This document shows, one piece after another, positions 25,022 through 32,219 of a stretch of DNA of 64,000 nucleotides. The DNA comes from Cellulomonas sp. URHD0024 (GTDB lineage: Bacteria > Actinomycetota > Actinomycetes > Actinomycetales > Cellulomonadaceae): the NCBI RefSeq assembly GCF_000426185.1, contig NZ_KE384505.1:63741-127740 (forward strand). Reading direction: 5' to 3'. A program made the translations under genes and the position numbers. Position 1 is the stretch's first letter. Each line of letters starts with the position of its first letter. The notes beneath the pieces are model-generated. The model saw only the letters and a program-made list of their open reading frames with translations. It had not been told where the DNA came from and did no database searches.

Positions 25022-25324
25022 GTGCCGTCGTACCGCGTGAGTGCCGCCGTGGGCCTGCTGCAGCCGGGTGTCGACGCCCCCGACGTGCTCCCGGCAGCGG
25101 TCGAGGTGGCGGAGTCGTTCACCACCGTCGAGGCGTTCGACGTGAGCGTCGTGCGAGGTCAGGCCCGGGTGACGGTCCGGTTCGAGGCCGCCGACGACCA
25201 GTACGCGAGGCGCGTCGGCTGGGCGGTGCTGGCCCGGCTCGACGAGCTGGCGGAGATCAGCGGACGGTCTGTGACGCGACGGTTCGGGTCGCGGTGGTAC
25301 CCCGTTCGGCCGCAGACGCCCTGA
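25022..25324 (+). CDS. small conserved-looking protein divergent from rtcB
   Basis: A 100-residue soluble protein starting at GTG with MPSYRVSAAVGLLQPGVDAPDVLP. The alternating hydrophobic pattern and the RFEAADDQYARRVGWAVLARL segment suggest a small alpha/beta fold, and the C-terminus SVTRRFGSRWYPVR is basic. No family is recognised. It is divergent from rtcB across a 60-nt gap, and converges on the membrane protein at 25332 with 7 nt between the genes. A role in RNA repair is only a guess from position. Confidence 0.65.
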   Translation: MPSYRVSAAVGLLQPGVDAPDVLPAAVEVAESFTTVEAFDVSVVRGQARVTVRFEAADDQYARRVGWAVLARLDELAEISGRSVTRRFGSRWYPVRPQTP

Positions 25325-25331
25325 GCGTTCG

Positions 25332-25934
25332 TCATTCGTGACGTCGGGCGCGGCCGTCGCCCAGGACGGCGTAGCCGAGGAGCCCACTGGCGAGCACGAC
25401 GACTGCCGTCCACCCGGCCGGTTCGGCCAGCTGGACGTTGTACAGCACGTTGATGCCGAACGGCAGAATCCGCCCGAGGCTCAGGGGGACGACGACGACC
25501 AGAGGGACGAGTCCCGCGAGGTCAGCCCGGAAGAGCACGGCAGACCATGTCGCGCATCCGTAGGCCAGGCTCCATCCGGCCAACGACTGCCCGCGGGGGA
25601 CGCCTGGTGGAAGTGTCGCGACCCAGCCGAGGCCGGCCACCGTCGCGGCGATCGCGAGAGTCGCCGCCCAACGGAGGCGTAGTCCAGCAGCAGCTCGGGC
25701 CGCGGTCGTCGTGAGCCATGGTGCTTCGTCTGCCAACAAGGCGGCGAACAGCGACACGGGCAGCAGCATCGCGACGAAGCCGAGCGTCTCGAGCGGCCGA
25801 AGCATGTGGTCCAACGCTTGGTCGACCCGAGGGATGCCCACCCGGGAGGCCCCGACCGACACCAGCCAGCCGGCTCCGATGACGCCCCACGACGCCGGCC
25901 GGACTCCGTGTGCTGTCGCAAGCCTGCGCGTCAC
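25332..25934 (-). CDS. polytopic membrane protein, last gene of ABC operon
   Basis: A 200-residue protein with about five or six hydrophobic segments (for example FVAMLLPVSLFAALLADEAP, RWAATLAIAATVAGLGWVATLP and WTAVVVLASGLLGYAVLGDG). I use the GTG at 25934 because it overlaps the preceding gene's stop as GTGA. No family is recognised. Its place after an ATPase and a larger membrane protein suggests a second transmembrane subunit or an immunity-type membrane protein for the same transporter. Confidence 0.7.
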   Translation of the reverse strand: MTRRLATAHGVRPASWGVIGAGWLVSVGASRVGIPRVDQALDHMLRPLETLGFVAMLLPVSLFAALLADEAPWLTTTAARAAAGLRLRWAATLAIAATVAGLGWVATLPPGVPRGQSLAGWSLAYGCATWSAVLFRADLAGLVPLVVVVPLSLGRILPFGINVLYNVQLAEPAGWTAVVVLASGLLGYAVLGDGRARRHE

Positions 25935-27250
25935 GACGACCCCGGCAGCGTGGACGCGTTGCAGCCCCGGATCGCGTCCACGTTGGCGGCGAACCACTCC
26001 TCCCGGCGCCGCGGGTTCAACGAGGCCAGAGCCTGGGCCTGCCGTACGTGGTGCTCGTGCTCAGGGTCGGACCAGGCGGCACCCGTGTCGCCGGCGAACG
26101 CGGAGCTTTCGGTGGCCACGTCGTGCTCGACGCGCCACCACTGCACGAGGACACGCGCGGTGTCCACACCGCCGGTGCTGTCCGTGCAGTGCGCCATGAA
26201 CAGCGCATCCCCGAGCCGCGCGGCGAACATCGTCTGGTCGACGACGCGCGCCGGGTCCGCGTATCCGGCGACCGGCGGAGCGATCAGGACGCTTCCAGCG
26301 CCCCCGACGTCGAGCAGGTCGTCCGAGACCAGGGTGTCCGGGCGTAGGGCGACGGGCACGGACGGCCACACCCGCGACACTGCCGAGCGATAGCGTTTCA
26401 TCGCGGTGACGTGTGACGCGTCCAGGCAGGTCCGGGGTGCGTGACCCTCGCACCTCGTCGCCTCTGCCCCAGCGATCGGGACGTAGGCCGGTCCCACGAA
26501 CAAGGCGAACGCCGCAGAGAAGCTGACCGCCCACGCACCCGTCTGCGCCAGACGGCGACGTCCGAGCAGCGCCGCGCCTGCCACGGCGGCCGCGAACAGC
26601 CAGAAGACGAGCCGCGCGATCAAGGGTCCGGTGGCCGGCATGACGTAGTCGTACGAGCGGGTGGTATTGACGGCCAGGACGTTCAGCGGACTGTCGCCGG
26701 CGTACAGCTCTAGTGCGGCGTACAGGGCGTAGGGGACCAGTGCGGTCACCGGCAGGGCAACGGCCCGAGGTAGGGCGATCCCCATCGCCGACCCGGCGAA
26801 CGCCCAGAAGAGGAGGTAGGCGGACATCGTCGGCACGGAGATCGTGAGCGCGAACCCGGACAGGCCCCCGGCCGAGAGGCCCGCCTCAGCCGAGACCACC
26901 AGCACCACAGCAAGAGCGATTCCCTGCGCGACGAGCCCCACGAGCCCCGCCATCAGGACGGGGACCTTGAGGCGGTCGGCCGCGGACCGGGGCGAGGTCG
27001 ACACCCAATCAGCAAGGCCATGCGCTCGCGGCTGCCCGCTCACCCATGCGGCCGCCACAGCCACGATGGACGGCACCCACACGGTCGCCTGCTCCATCAC
27101 CCCGACGGTCGTCGGCAGCCAGCCGACCCACTCCTCGCGACGCACCATCGCCATCACCAGGCTCAGCGCGGCCGCGGCGGTGGTGACGAGCGCGACGAAC
27201 CGCCTGGGACTCGGAATGCAGGCACCCCGCAGGGCGGACCGGCCGCTCAT
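25931..27250 (-). CDS. ABC transporter membrane subunit with C-terminal soluble domain
   Basis: A 439-residue protein. About six membrane segments occupy residues 15-265 (FVALVTTAAAALSLVMAM, VLMAGLVGLVAQGIALAVVLVV and others). About 170 hydrophilic residues follow from ATRCEGHAPRTCLDASH onward, probably extracytoplasmic given the two nearby cysteines. The tail contains FMAHCTDSTGG and ends in a WFAANVDAIRGC stretch. It overlaps both neighbours by 4 nt (ATGA and GTGA), so it should pair with the ATPase at 27247. The long external domain is unusual for a permease of this size and may bind or process the cargo. Confidence 0.78.
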   Translation of the reverse strand: MSGRSALRGACIPSPRRFVALVTTAAAALSLVMAMVRREEWVGWLPTTVGVMEQATVWVPSIVAVAAAWVSGQPRAHGLADWVSTSPRSAADRLKVPVLMAGLVGLVAQGIALAVVLVVSAEAGLSAGGLSGFALTISVPTMSAYLLFWAFAGSAMGIALPRAVALPVTALVPYALYAALELYAGDSPLNVLAVNTTRSYDYVMPATGPLIARLVFWLFAAAVAGAALLGRRRLAQTGAWAVSFSAAFALFVGPAYVPIAGAEATRCEGHAPRTCLDASHVTAMKRYRSAVSRVWPSVPVALRPDTLVSDDLLDVGGAGSVLIAPPVAGYADPARVVDQTMFAARLGDALFMAHCTDSTGGVDTARVLVQWWRVEHDVATESSAFAGDTGAAWSDPEHEHHVRQAQALASLNPRRREEWFAANVDAIRGCNASTLPGSS

Positions 27251-27990
27251 CGGTCGATCCGCGGTTCGAGGCCCAAGGCGCGCCGGATGTCGTCACGGGT
27301 GGTGACGAGGCTTGCGGGGCTCGAGCGGTCGACGTCGCGGGCGGCCACCACCCGGCCTTCGTCGAGTGCCAACCACCGGTCGGCGACGAGCTCCACATCC
27401 TCCATCAGGTGTGTGGCGACGAGGATGGCCCTGCCTGGAGCGAGCGCACGCACGACCTCGAGGAAGTGGCTGCGCTGGACCGGGTCGAGCCCGAGCGTCG
27501 GCTCGTCGAGCAGCAGCAGATCGGGGCCGCCGACGACGGCCGCCGCCAAGGCGGCCCGCCGACGTTGACCCCCGGAAAGCACACCCAGCCGCTTGTCGCG
27601 CAGACCGCCGAGATCCACGGCGTCGAATGCTGCCTCGATCGCCACGTCCGCCGCTCGTGTCGGCATCTTCTTGAGCCAGGCCGCGTAGGCGAGAAACTCT
27701 TCGACCCGCATCCGGGGTGGCAGCCGCGGTTCCTGCGGCTGCCACCCCAGATGCTGCCGGTGCCTGACCATCGCTGACGTCGACTCGTGGATGTCCGAGC
27801 CGCCCGACAGCACCACGCCGTCGGTCGGCCGCAACGAGCCCGTGAGGACGCGGATCAACGTGGTCTTGCCTGCACCGTTGCGCCCGACGAGAGCCGTCAC
27901 GCCCTCCGCGAGCTCGAGGTCGACGTTACGCAGAACCTCGTGGCCGGAGAGCCGGACGCAGACATCGTCCAGATGGATCGTCGGACGCAT
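27247..27990 (-). CDS. ABC transporter ATP-binding protein
   Basis: A 247-residue ATPase. Walker A GRNGAGKTT is at residues 36-44, the signature LSGGQRRRAALA and Walker B LLLLDEPTLGLDP follow, and VATHLMEDVE carries the H-loop. It belongs to the ABC-2 exporter class rather than the FtsX class. It starts 5 nt after the stop of a small exported protein gene and overlaps the next membrane gene by 4 nt. The operon therefore couples an exported peptide with its own transporter. Confidence 0.93.
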   Translation of the reverse strand: MRPTIHLDDVCVRLSGHEVLRNVDLELAEGVTALVGRNGAGKTTLIRVLTGSLRPTDGVVLSGGSDIHESTSAMVRHRQHLGWQPQEPRLPPRMRVEEFLAYAAWLKKMPTRAADVAIEAAFDAVDLGGLRDKRLGVLSGGQRRRAALAAAVVGGPDLLLLDEPTLGLDPVQRSHFLEVVRALAPGRAILVATHLMEDVELVADRWLALDEGRVVAARDVDRSSPASLVTTRDDIRRALGLEPRIDR

Positions 27991-27995
27991 GGTGG

Positions 27996-28388
27996 TCAGT
28001 ACCTGCTCGAGTCAGGCCCGCACGAGTCGGGGAGGCCTGTGAGGGTGTGGCACACCCTCGACTTGACGCCCTGGAAGCCGCAGAGCCCGGACAGCGACGC
28101 AAAGATCTCGCCGCCGCGCGTCACAGCCGAGGTGCTGTTGGTGTTGTCGGAGTAGCGCCCGACGTTCTTGTCCGAGCACCCCCCCAGGGCGACCTTGCCC
28201 GAGTAGTACACCGTCTTGCCGCTCGTGGACTTCAGAGACCCGGTGACCCGGGCGCCGTTCGCGTACGTCAGGGTCCTGTGCTGCTCCCCGCTGCCGTCGT
28301 TGTCGGAGACGTTCACGGCGTAGGCCGCAACAGGAACCATCATCATGAACGTGGCCGCCGCGACAATTTTTACTACCGTCCGAAGCAT
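27996..28388 (-). CDS. small exported four-cysteine protein, first gene of ABC operon
   Basis: A 130-residue protein with a clean signal peptide (LRTVVKIVAAATFMMMVPVAAYA, cleavage after about residue 24). The mature part is polar, rich in Ser, Thr, Asn and Gly (YSDNTNSTSAVTRGG), and has four cysteines: GGCSD, GLCGF, RVCHT and DSCGP, enough for two disulfides. AGGGAT precedes the ATG. Codon use and the leader are less GC-rich than the surroundings. No family is recognised; it lacks the WxxG...H pattern of lactococcin 972. A bacteriocin-like or signalling product exported with the downstream ABC genes is a hypothesis. Confidence 0.75.
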   Translation of the reverse strand: MLRTVVKIVAAATFMMMVPVAAYAVNVSDNDGSGEQHRTLTYANGARVTGSLKSTSGKTVYYSGKVALGGCSDKNVGRYSDNTNSTSAVTRGGEIFASLSGLCGFQGVKSRVCHTLTGLPDSCGPDSSRY

Positions 28389-28775
28389 TGTGAAATCCCT
28401 TCGTAGCTGAATTGAGCGTGCGCATCTTGGCACAGTTCTGACGAGCGGGACGAATGGGACGGAGCGGGAAGCGGGTGGCGCCAGGGCCGGACAGTACCGG
28501 CGCGCGATTTGTCGTCGCACCGAACTAAAAAGAACGCTTCCATTCGGACGTTAATGCCGCCTTGGAATACCACATGGCGGCCGTCGTTCGCTTTGGAGTG
28601 TCAGAATGAGCCGCCTGGCTCGGCGGCCGCGGCGCACTGGCTCGCATGGCACGACTCGCATGGCACGACGAGCCCGCCGCGTCGGCGGGCGGTGGCGAGG
28701 AGTCGGTTCACCCTCGCGCTGGTGCCCGTTCGGTCGCAGACGACGTGGGCGTTCTGGCGGCATCGAGCGCGGGCC
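28389..28775. other. 387-nt intergenic region with relatively AT-rich part, tandem repeat and hairpin
   Basis: The leader of the exported-protein gene (28389-28560) contains AT-richer tracts unusual for this window. At 28642-28669 the 14-mer TCGCATGGCACGAC occurs twice in tandem. Immediately after, GCCCGCCG (28672-28679) and CGGCGGGC (28683-28690) form a tight hairpin that could end the minus-strand gene at 28776. No convincing ORF is present. Confidence 0.5.
28642..28669. repeat. tandem 14-bp direct repeat
   Basis: TCGCATGGCACGAC occurs at 28642-28655 and again at 28656-28669 with no mismatch. It adjoins a GC-rich hairpin at 28672-28690. Confidence 0.8.
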
Positions 28776-29204
28776 CTACCCCAGCGCTTCGACGGCCTTG
28801 GCGATTCTCCGCGCGCGCGTCTCCGGGGTCTTCGCGGCCTCGATCGGCTCGATGATCGCGCGCTTGCGACTGAACGAGAGGGCGTCCAGAGCGGCCCTGC
28901 CGGCCTCCGAGAGGGCTGCCGTCAGGTCGTCCGGAACCGCGATGGTGCGCGGGGCGTCGTCGAGCTCGATGTCGACGTCCACGTCCTCGCCGGCCGTGAT
29001 CCCGGCGCCCGCACGGTTCTCCGCGCTGACCGGGATGAGCGTCCTGCCGCCGTAGGGCGTCACGGTGCTCCGGTAGGAGTACCCGTTGATGGTCACGACG
29101 ACGGGGAAGCGCGCGCCGCGGCCCATCGCCTCGACCACCTCCGCGGGGACGGGCATGCCGGTCGCGGACTTGCCGCTGAGCTCGAGAACGGTGCGGAAGC
29201 GCAT
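28776..29204 (-). CDS. DUF1905 / OmdA (YdeI, OmpD-associated; bacteriocin-protection family) protein
   Basis: A 142-residue cytosolic protein. Residues 1-85 match DUF1905 (MRFRTVLELSG, then VPAEVVEAMGRGARFPVVVTINGYSYRSTV and AENRAGAGITAGEDVDVDIELD). The last 50 match the OmdA helix bundle (LSEAGRAALDALSFSRKRAIIEPIEAAKTPETRARRIAKAVEAL). The family name refers to reported links with resistance to cationic peptides or bacteriocins; the molecular function is not established. The ATG is 7 nt after TAGGCT on the minus strand. It sits upstream of, and in the same direction as, the exported-peptide ABC operon. Confidence 0.85.
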   Translation of the reverse strand: MRFRTVLELSGKSATGMPVPAEVVEAMGRGARFPVVVTINGYSYRSTVTPYGGRTLIPVSAENRAGAGITAGEDVDVDIELDDAPRTIAVPDDLTAALSEAGRAALDALSFSRKRAIIEPIEAAKTPETRARRIAKAVEALG

Positions 29205-29211
29205 GGACCCG

Positions 29212-29217
29212 AGCCTA
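29212..29217 (-). promoter_or_regulatory. -10-like hexamer TAGGCT (leaderless)
   Basis: On the minus strand TAGGCT ends 7 nt before the ATG at 29204, and it overlaps the last codons or stop region of the next gene (stop at 29215). Confidence 0.45.
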
Positions 29218-29916
29218 GAGGGGGCGCCTGCCGGACGCGGAGGCGGCGCCGAGCCAGGTGTGCGGGTTGCGGTCCCAGCACCACCCGAGCTTCGCGCGGC
29301 GCTCGCTGATCCACACCGCCGGGACGCGCTGGTTCGTGCCCGTCCGCGAGCCCATGAGCGAGTAGCACTTGTTCGGCCGCAGCATGTCCGGCCGCACGAC
29401 CGTCAGCGCGACGCCCTCGTCGATCGTCAACGGGGTGCGCCTACGTGCGGTGAGCGTGGCCAGCGCGGTCTCCGGGGTGACGTTGCAGAACTCCGAGCCG
29501 GTGTCGATGCCCCACAGGAGGTACGGCTCGGTGGGGACGTCGACGATCGGCTGGTACGTGGGCGCCTCGACCCGGTCGATCACGCTCACGCCGAGCTTCG
29601 CACCACGACGCATCGCGGGGGCCAGGTCGTTGACGTCCAGGCCGGGGACGACGAGGACGAACGGCACGGCGTCGCCGTCCACGGCGGACTGTGGTGCCGG
29701 GGTGAGGCTCGCAGAGGCCGGCGGGGCGAGGCGTGCGTGGAACTCCGACGCGTCGAGGCCAAGGAGCGCCGGGATGCCGAGCTCGACGTACGCGGTGACC
29801 TGGCGGTGCAGCTCGTCGGCGAACCCCGTCTCCGGGTCGAACGACCCCGCCGCCGCCGACGGAGGAGCGGCCACGGTGGGCAACGACGGATCGACGAACG
29901 TGACGGGGACACCCAT
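29215..29916 (-). CDS. DUF5701 family protein
   Basis: A 233-residue soluble protein. The C-terminal half has the conserved-looking run YLLWGIDTGSEFCNVTPE, LTIDEGVALTVVRPDML, NKCYSLMGSR, RVPAVWISE and LGWCWDRNPHTWLG, which I recognise as DUF5701. The function of the family is unknown. The N-terminal part (DELHRQVTAYVELGIPALLGL) is helical. Its stop lies 10 nt before the OmdA gene start, but that gene seems to have its own promoter. Confidence 0.8.
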   Translation of the reverse strand: MGVPVTFVDPSLPTVAAPPSAAAGSFDPETGFADELHRQVTAYVELGIPALLGLDASEFHARLAPPASASLTPAPQSAVDGDAVPFVLVVPGLDVNDLAPAMRRGAKLGVSVIDRVEAPTYQPIVDVPTEPYLLWGIDTGSEFCNVTPETALATLTARRRTPLTIDEGVALTVVRPDMLRPNKCYSLMGSRTGTNQRVPAVWISERRAKLGWCWDRNPHTWLGAASASGRRPL

Positions 29917-29992
29917 GCCTCATCTTCGGCTCGTGATGTCGAGTCCGCCCGACAGTCGCCCCGGCCGCGCGGGACCGGGGTGCACGCACCGG

Positions 29993-30031
29993 GCCGGTGG
30001 TGCGGGACCACGCGGGCCCCGCACCACCGGC
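29993..30031 (-). terminator. strong hairpin terminator
   Basis: GCCGGTGGTGCGGG (29993-30006) pairs perfectly with CCCGCACCACCGGC (30018-30031). It lies 4 nt beyond the stop codon of the minus-strand gene at 30036 and separates it from the DUF5701 gene. No U tract follows. Confidence 0.75.
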
Positions 30032-30035
30032 AGCG

Positions 30036-30779
30036 TCAGGTGAGCACGATCCTGTCCGCTGGTGCGCAGTACCCCGTGATGCGGTCGAGGACGCCGCGCA
30101 GCACCTCCGCACCGTCGTCGTCGCCGCCCTCCTCGAGCCGCTGGACCGACGCCTCGATGCCGGCAACGAGCTCGGCCGCGCTCGTCCCCTGCTCGTTCGC
30201 CGCGCGGAGCGCCGCGACCAGCTCCGTCGGATCCTCCCCGCCGGCGACGCCGGTGAGCAGGCCGACCAGGTGAGCGTCCACGGGTGCTCCTCGGGTGAGA
30301 TCGGCCGCAGCGGCACAGGCCGGGACCGGTGCCGGTGACAGCTGCCAGGAGGGTGCGGTGGCAGCGATGTAGCCACGGTAGAGCGCCAGGGACATCAGCT
30401 GTGCCGGGCTGATGACCTCGTGCTGCGGTTGCCCGGGCACGGGTGCCGGGACCGCCTGCAGCTGAGCAGGCACCAGCACCGCGGTGTCGAGCTGCCACAT
30501 CTGCAGCCCGACTGCACCTGTGCCGTTCCACGGCGCGCCCCTCGGCCGTCGGTGCGACGGCAGGTTGCACCCCGAGCCTGCGGCGACCGAGATGCCCTGC
30601 GGATCGCCTGCAGGGTCGAGTGGACTGACCCAGGGCACCCCGCCCTGCAGGTACGTCACCACGTCGGCGGCGGCCGACGGTGGTGTGACCCGGACGCCGA
30701 GGGCGTTCGCGTTGTCGTCCTGGACGAGCGGGCCGTTGTTCGCCACGTTGGGCCGCATGCCCCGAAACACGTTCGGCAT
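30036..30779 (-). CDS. Tse2-like (ADP-ribosyltransferase-fold toxin family) protein with C-terminal extension
   Basis: A 247-residue protein. Residues 1 to about 155 carry a series of motifs that I associate with actinobacterial Tse2-like proteins: VFRGMRP at the start, ANALGVR, GISVAAG...NLPSHRRP, a GTG turn, WQLDT, and ISPAQLMSLALYRGYIAATAPSW. Tse2 is a type VI effector toxin in Pseudomonas; here there is no secretion system. The C-terminal ~90 residues form an acidic helical extension (TELVAALRAANEQGTSAAELVAGIEASVQRLEEGG). It follows the 194-residue gene by 9 nt, so the two are co-transcribed. The assignment is by eye and only moderate. Confidence 0.55.
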   Translation of the reverse strand: MPNVFRGMRPNVANNGPLVQDDNANALGVRVTPPSAAADVVTYLQGGVPWVSPLDPAGDPQGISVAAGSGCNLPSHRRPRGAPWNGTGAVGLQMWQLDTAVLVPAQLQAVPAPVPGQPQHEVISPAQLMSLALYRGYIAATAPSWQLSPAPVPACAAAADLTRGAPVDAHLVGLLTGVAGGEDPTELVAALRAANEQGTSAAELVAGIEASVQRLEEGGDDDGAEVLRGVLDRITGYCAPADRIVLT

Positions 30780-30788
30780 GGCCGGGGC

Positions 30789-31373
30789 TCAGGCGCTCTT
30801 GTGGTTGTAGGCGACGAAGCAGTAGCTCGCGACACCAGCAGGATTGTTCTTCGAGTCCCGCGCCGGCGAGGTCACCATGTACACGTCGACGATGAGGCCG
30901 TCGGTGAAGTTGTACCGCTTCGAGAACGGCTCCCAGCCGAGCGCCTCCTCACCGAAGCGCTGCAGGAAGATCGAGCCGAGGTTGTTCGCGATCGTGATCG
31001 AGTCCGCCACCGCGATCGACCCTTGGAACACCGTCTGCAGGTACTTCGTGATGTCCGCGATACCGTTCTTCTGTTCCCAGACGATGATGTCCTCCTGCGC
31101 CGCGACCGGCATGGCCCCGGTGGTCGGCTGCGAGGTGAGACCCGCGTAGTAGTAGCCGTACTGGGTGGCGAAGTTGGTCTCGTTGTACGACCAGGTGTCC
31201 GTCGTGATGATCGAGCCCCAGTCGTCGTCCGCCGGAGCGGGCTTCTGCTGCGGGAGGGCAGCGACGGCCGCCTTCGAGGCCTCCCCTGCAAGCAGTGCCT
31301 CAGCCGCCTTCGCGAGAGCCTCGAGCGCGATCGGTGCGATGATCTCCACAACTTTCACCACTGTCGTTCCCAT
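30789..31373 (-). CDS. unrecognised protein co-transcribed with the Tse2-like gene
   Basis: A 194-residue protein with a strong ribosome binding site (GAAGGAGCGGACC before ATG). An N-terminal amphipathic Ala/Leu-rich helix (VVKVVEIIAPIALEALAKAAEALLAG) precedes a C-terminal domain poor in Arg and rich in Tyr, Asn, Thr and aromatic residues (TDTWSYNETNFATQYGYYYAGL, DIIVWEQKNG, YCFVAYNHKSA). That composition is unlike the neighbours. No family is recognised. The beta-rich aromatic pattern with a preceding helix could fit a pore-forming or structural effector fold, but that is speculation. Confidence 0.7.
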   Translation of the reverse strand: MGTTVVKVVEIIAPIALEALAKAAEALLAGEASKAAVAALPQQKPAPADDDWGSIITTDTWSYNETNFATQYGYYYAGLTSQPTTGAMPVAAQEDIIVWEQKNGIADITKYLQTVFQGSIAVADSITIANNLGSIFLQRFGEEALGWEPFSKRYNFTDGLIVDVYMVTSPARDSKNNPAGVASYCFVAYNHKSA

Positions 31374-31402
31374 GGTCCGCTCCTTCGCTAGATGTGGGTG
31401 AG

Positions 31403-31425
31403 AAGCCCCGTTCGTGGTGGGGCTT
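31403..31425 (-). terminator. hairpin downstream of LuxR regulator gene
   Basis: AAGCCCC (31403-31409) pairs with GGGGCTT (31419-31425) around a 9-nt loop. It lies 20 nt past the regulator stop and just upstream of the ribosome binding site of the next gene, so it may act as terminator or attenuator. Confidence 0.55.
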
Positions 31426-31445
31426 GACCAGTGTCATCGCGCACA

Positions 31446-32087
31446 TCACCGCGCCTCATCACCACAATTGGTGAACTGCGCGCGGGCGAGCTGGACCGTC
31501 AACGGCACGCCTGAGCGCTCCGCGACGGCTGTGGCCGCGGTCTGCGACCTGACGCCGAGCTTCGCCAGCACCGCCTTGATCTGACTGCGCACGGTGTGCA
31601 CCGATCGAGACGTGCGCGTCGCGATCTCGGCGGCCGTCTCGCCCAGCATCAGCGCCTGGAGCGTCTGCGACTCCTGCGGCGTGAGCCGCTCGAGCGCCTC
31701 CACCTCGGCCGCCCGTCGGCGCAGCGCGCCGGGATCCGGGCGGCGCTCCTCTCGGAGCGCCTCGTCGACGAGCCGCACGAGCAGGGTGAACGGCGCATCG
31801 GCGTCCAGGACCCGCGCGCCCCGTTCGGCGAACGGCAGGAGCAGCGGCAGAGCACGCACCGGGACGACGCAGACGGACGGGTCGAGATACCGGACCGCGC
31901 GGCCGATGCGCACGCCGTCCGCCACCGCCACCCGCACCGTCGACGAGCCCGCGTCACCGGGCCTGCGGTCGAGCCCGTCCAGCAGGGTCGTAGCCCAGCC
32001 GGTGGCGTGCAAGGCGCCGGCGAGCCCGACGGCGAGCGGGACGATTCCGGGCGCGACAACGAGCACGGCACCGCCCCCGCCCCCCAT
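31446..32087 (-). CDS. LuxR-family transcriptional regulator with degenerate receiver-like domain
   Basis: A 213-residue protein if started at the ATG at 32087 (MGGGGGAVLVVAPG); the open frame extends to 32213, and that longer start is possible. The C-terminal GerE/LuxR helix-turn-helix is clear: LTPQESQTLQALMLGETAAEIATRTSRSVHTVRSQIKAVLAKLGVRSQTAA. The N-terminal ~120 residues have an alternating hydrophobic pattern like a receiver domain but no acidic pocket or phosphoacceptor aspartate. It lies directly upstream of the 30789/30036 pair on the same strand and is their likely regulator (inference). Confidence 0.85.
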   Translation of the reverse strand: MGGGGGAVLVVAPGIVPLAVGLAGALHATGWATTLLDGLDRRPGDAGSSTVRVAVADGVRIGRAVRYLDPSVCVVPVRALPLLLPFAERGARVLDADAPFTLLVRLVDEALREERRPDPGALRRRAAEVEALERLTPQESQTLQALMLGETAAEIATRTSRSVHTVRSQIKAVLAKLGVRSQTAATAVAERSGVPLTVQLARAQFTNCGDEAR

Positions 32088-32219
32088 GAACCGATCTTGG
32101 TGCCGTCGCGCCCACTTCGCGGCACGGACGCAGCCGGCCCGACGAACGAGGACCTGGTGCGCAGCCGACGGGTTCGGACGAACAGCCGAGATGTGGATCC
32201 GGGCGTCGAGCACCGGCTC

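Noticed and set aside
27996-28388. Lactococcin 972 family bacteriocin
   Set aside because: Context is similar (small exported protein plus ABC genes), but the sequence lacks the aromatic and histidine pattern of that family, so I kept it as unrecognised.
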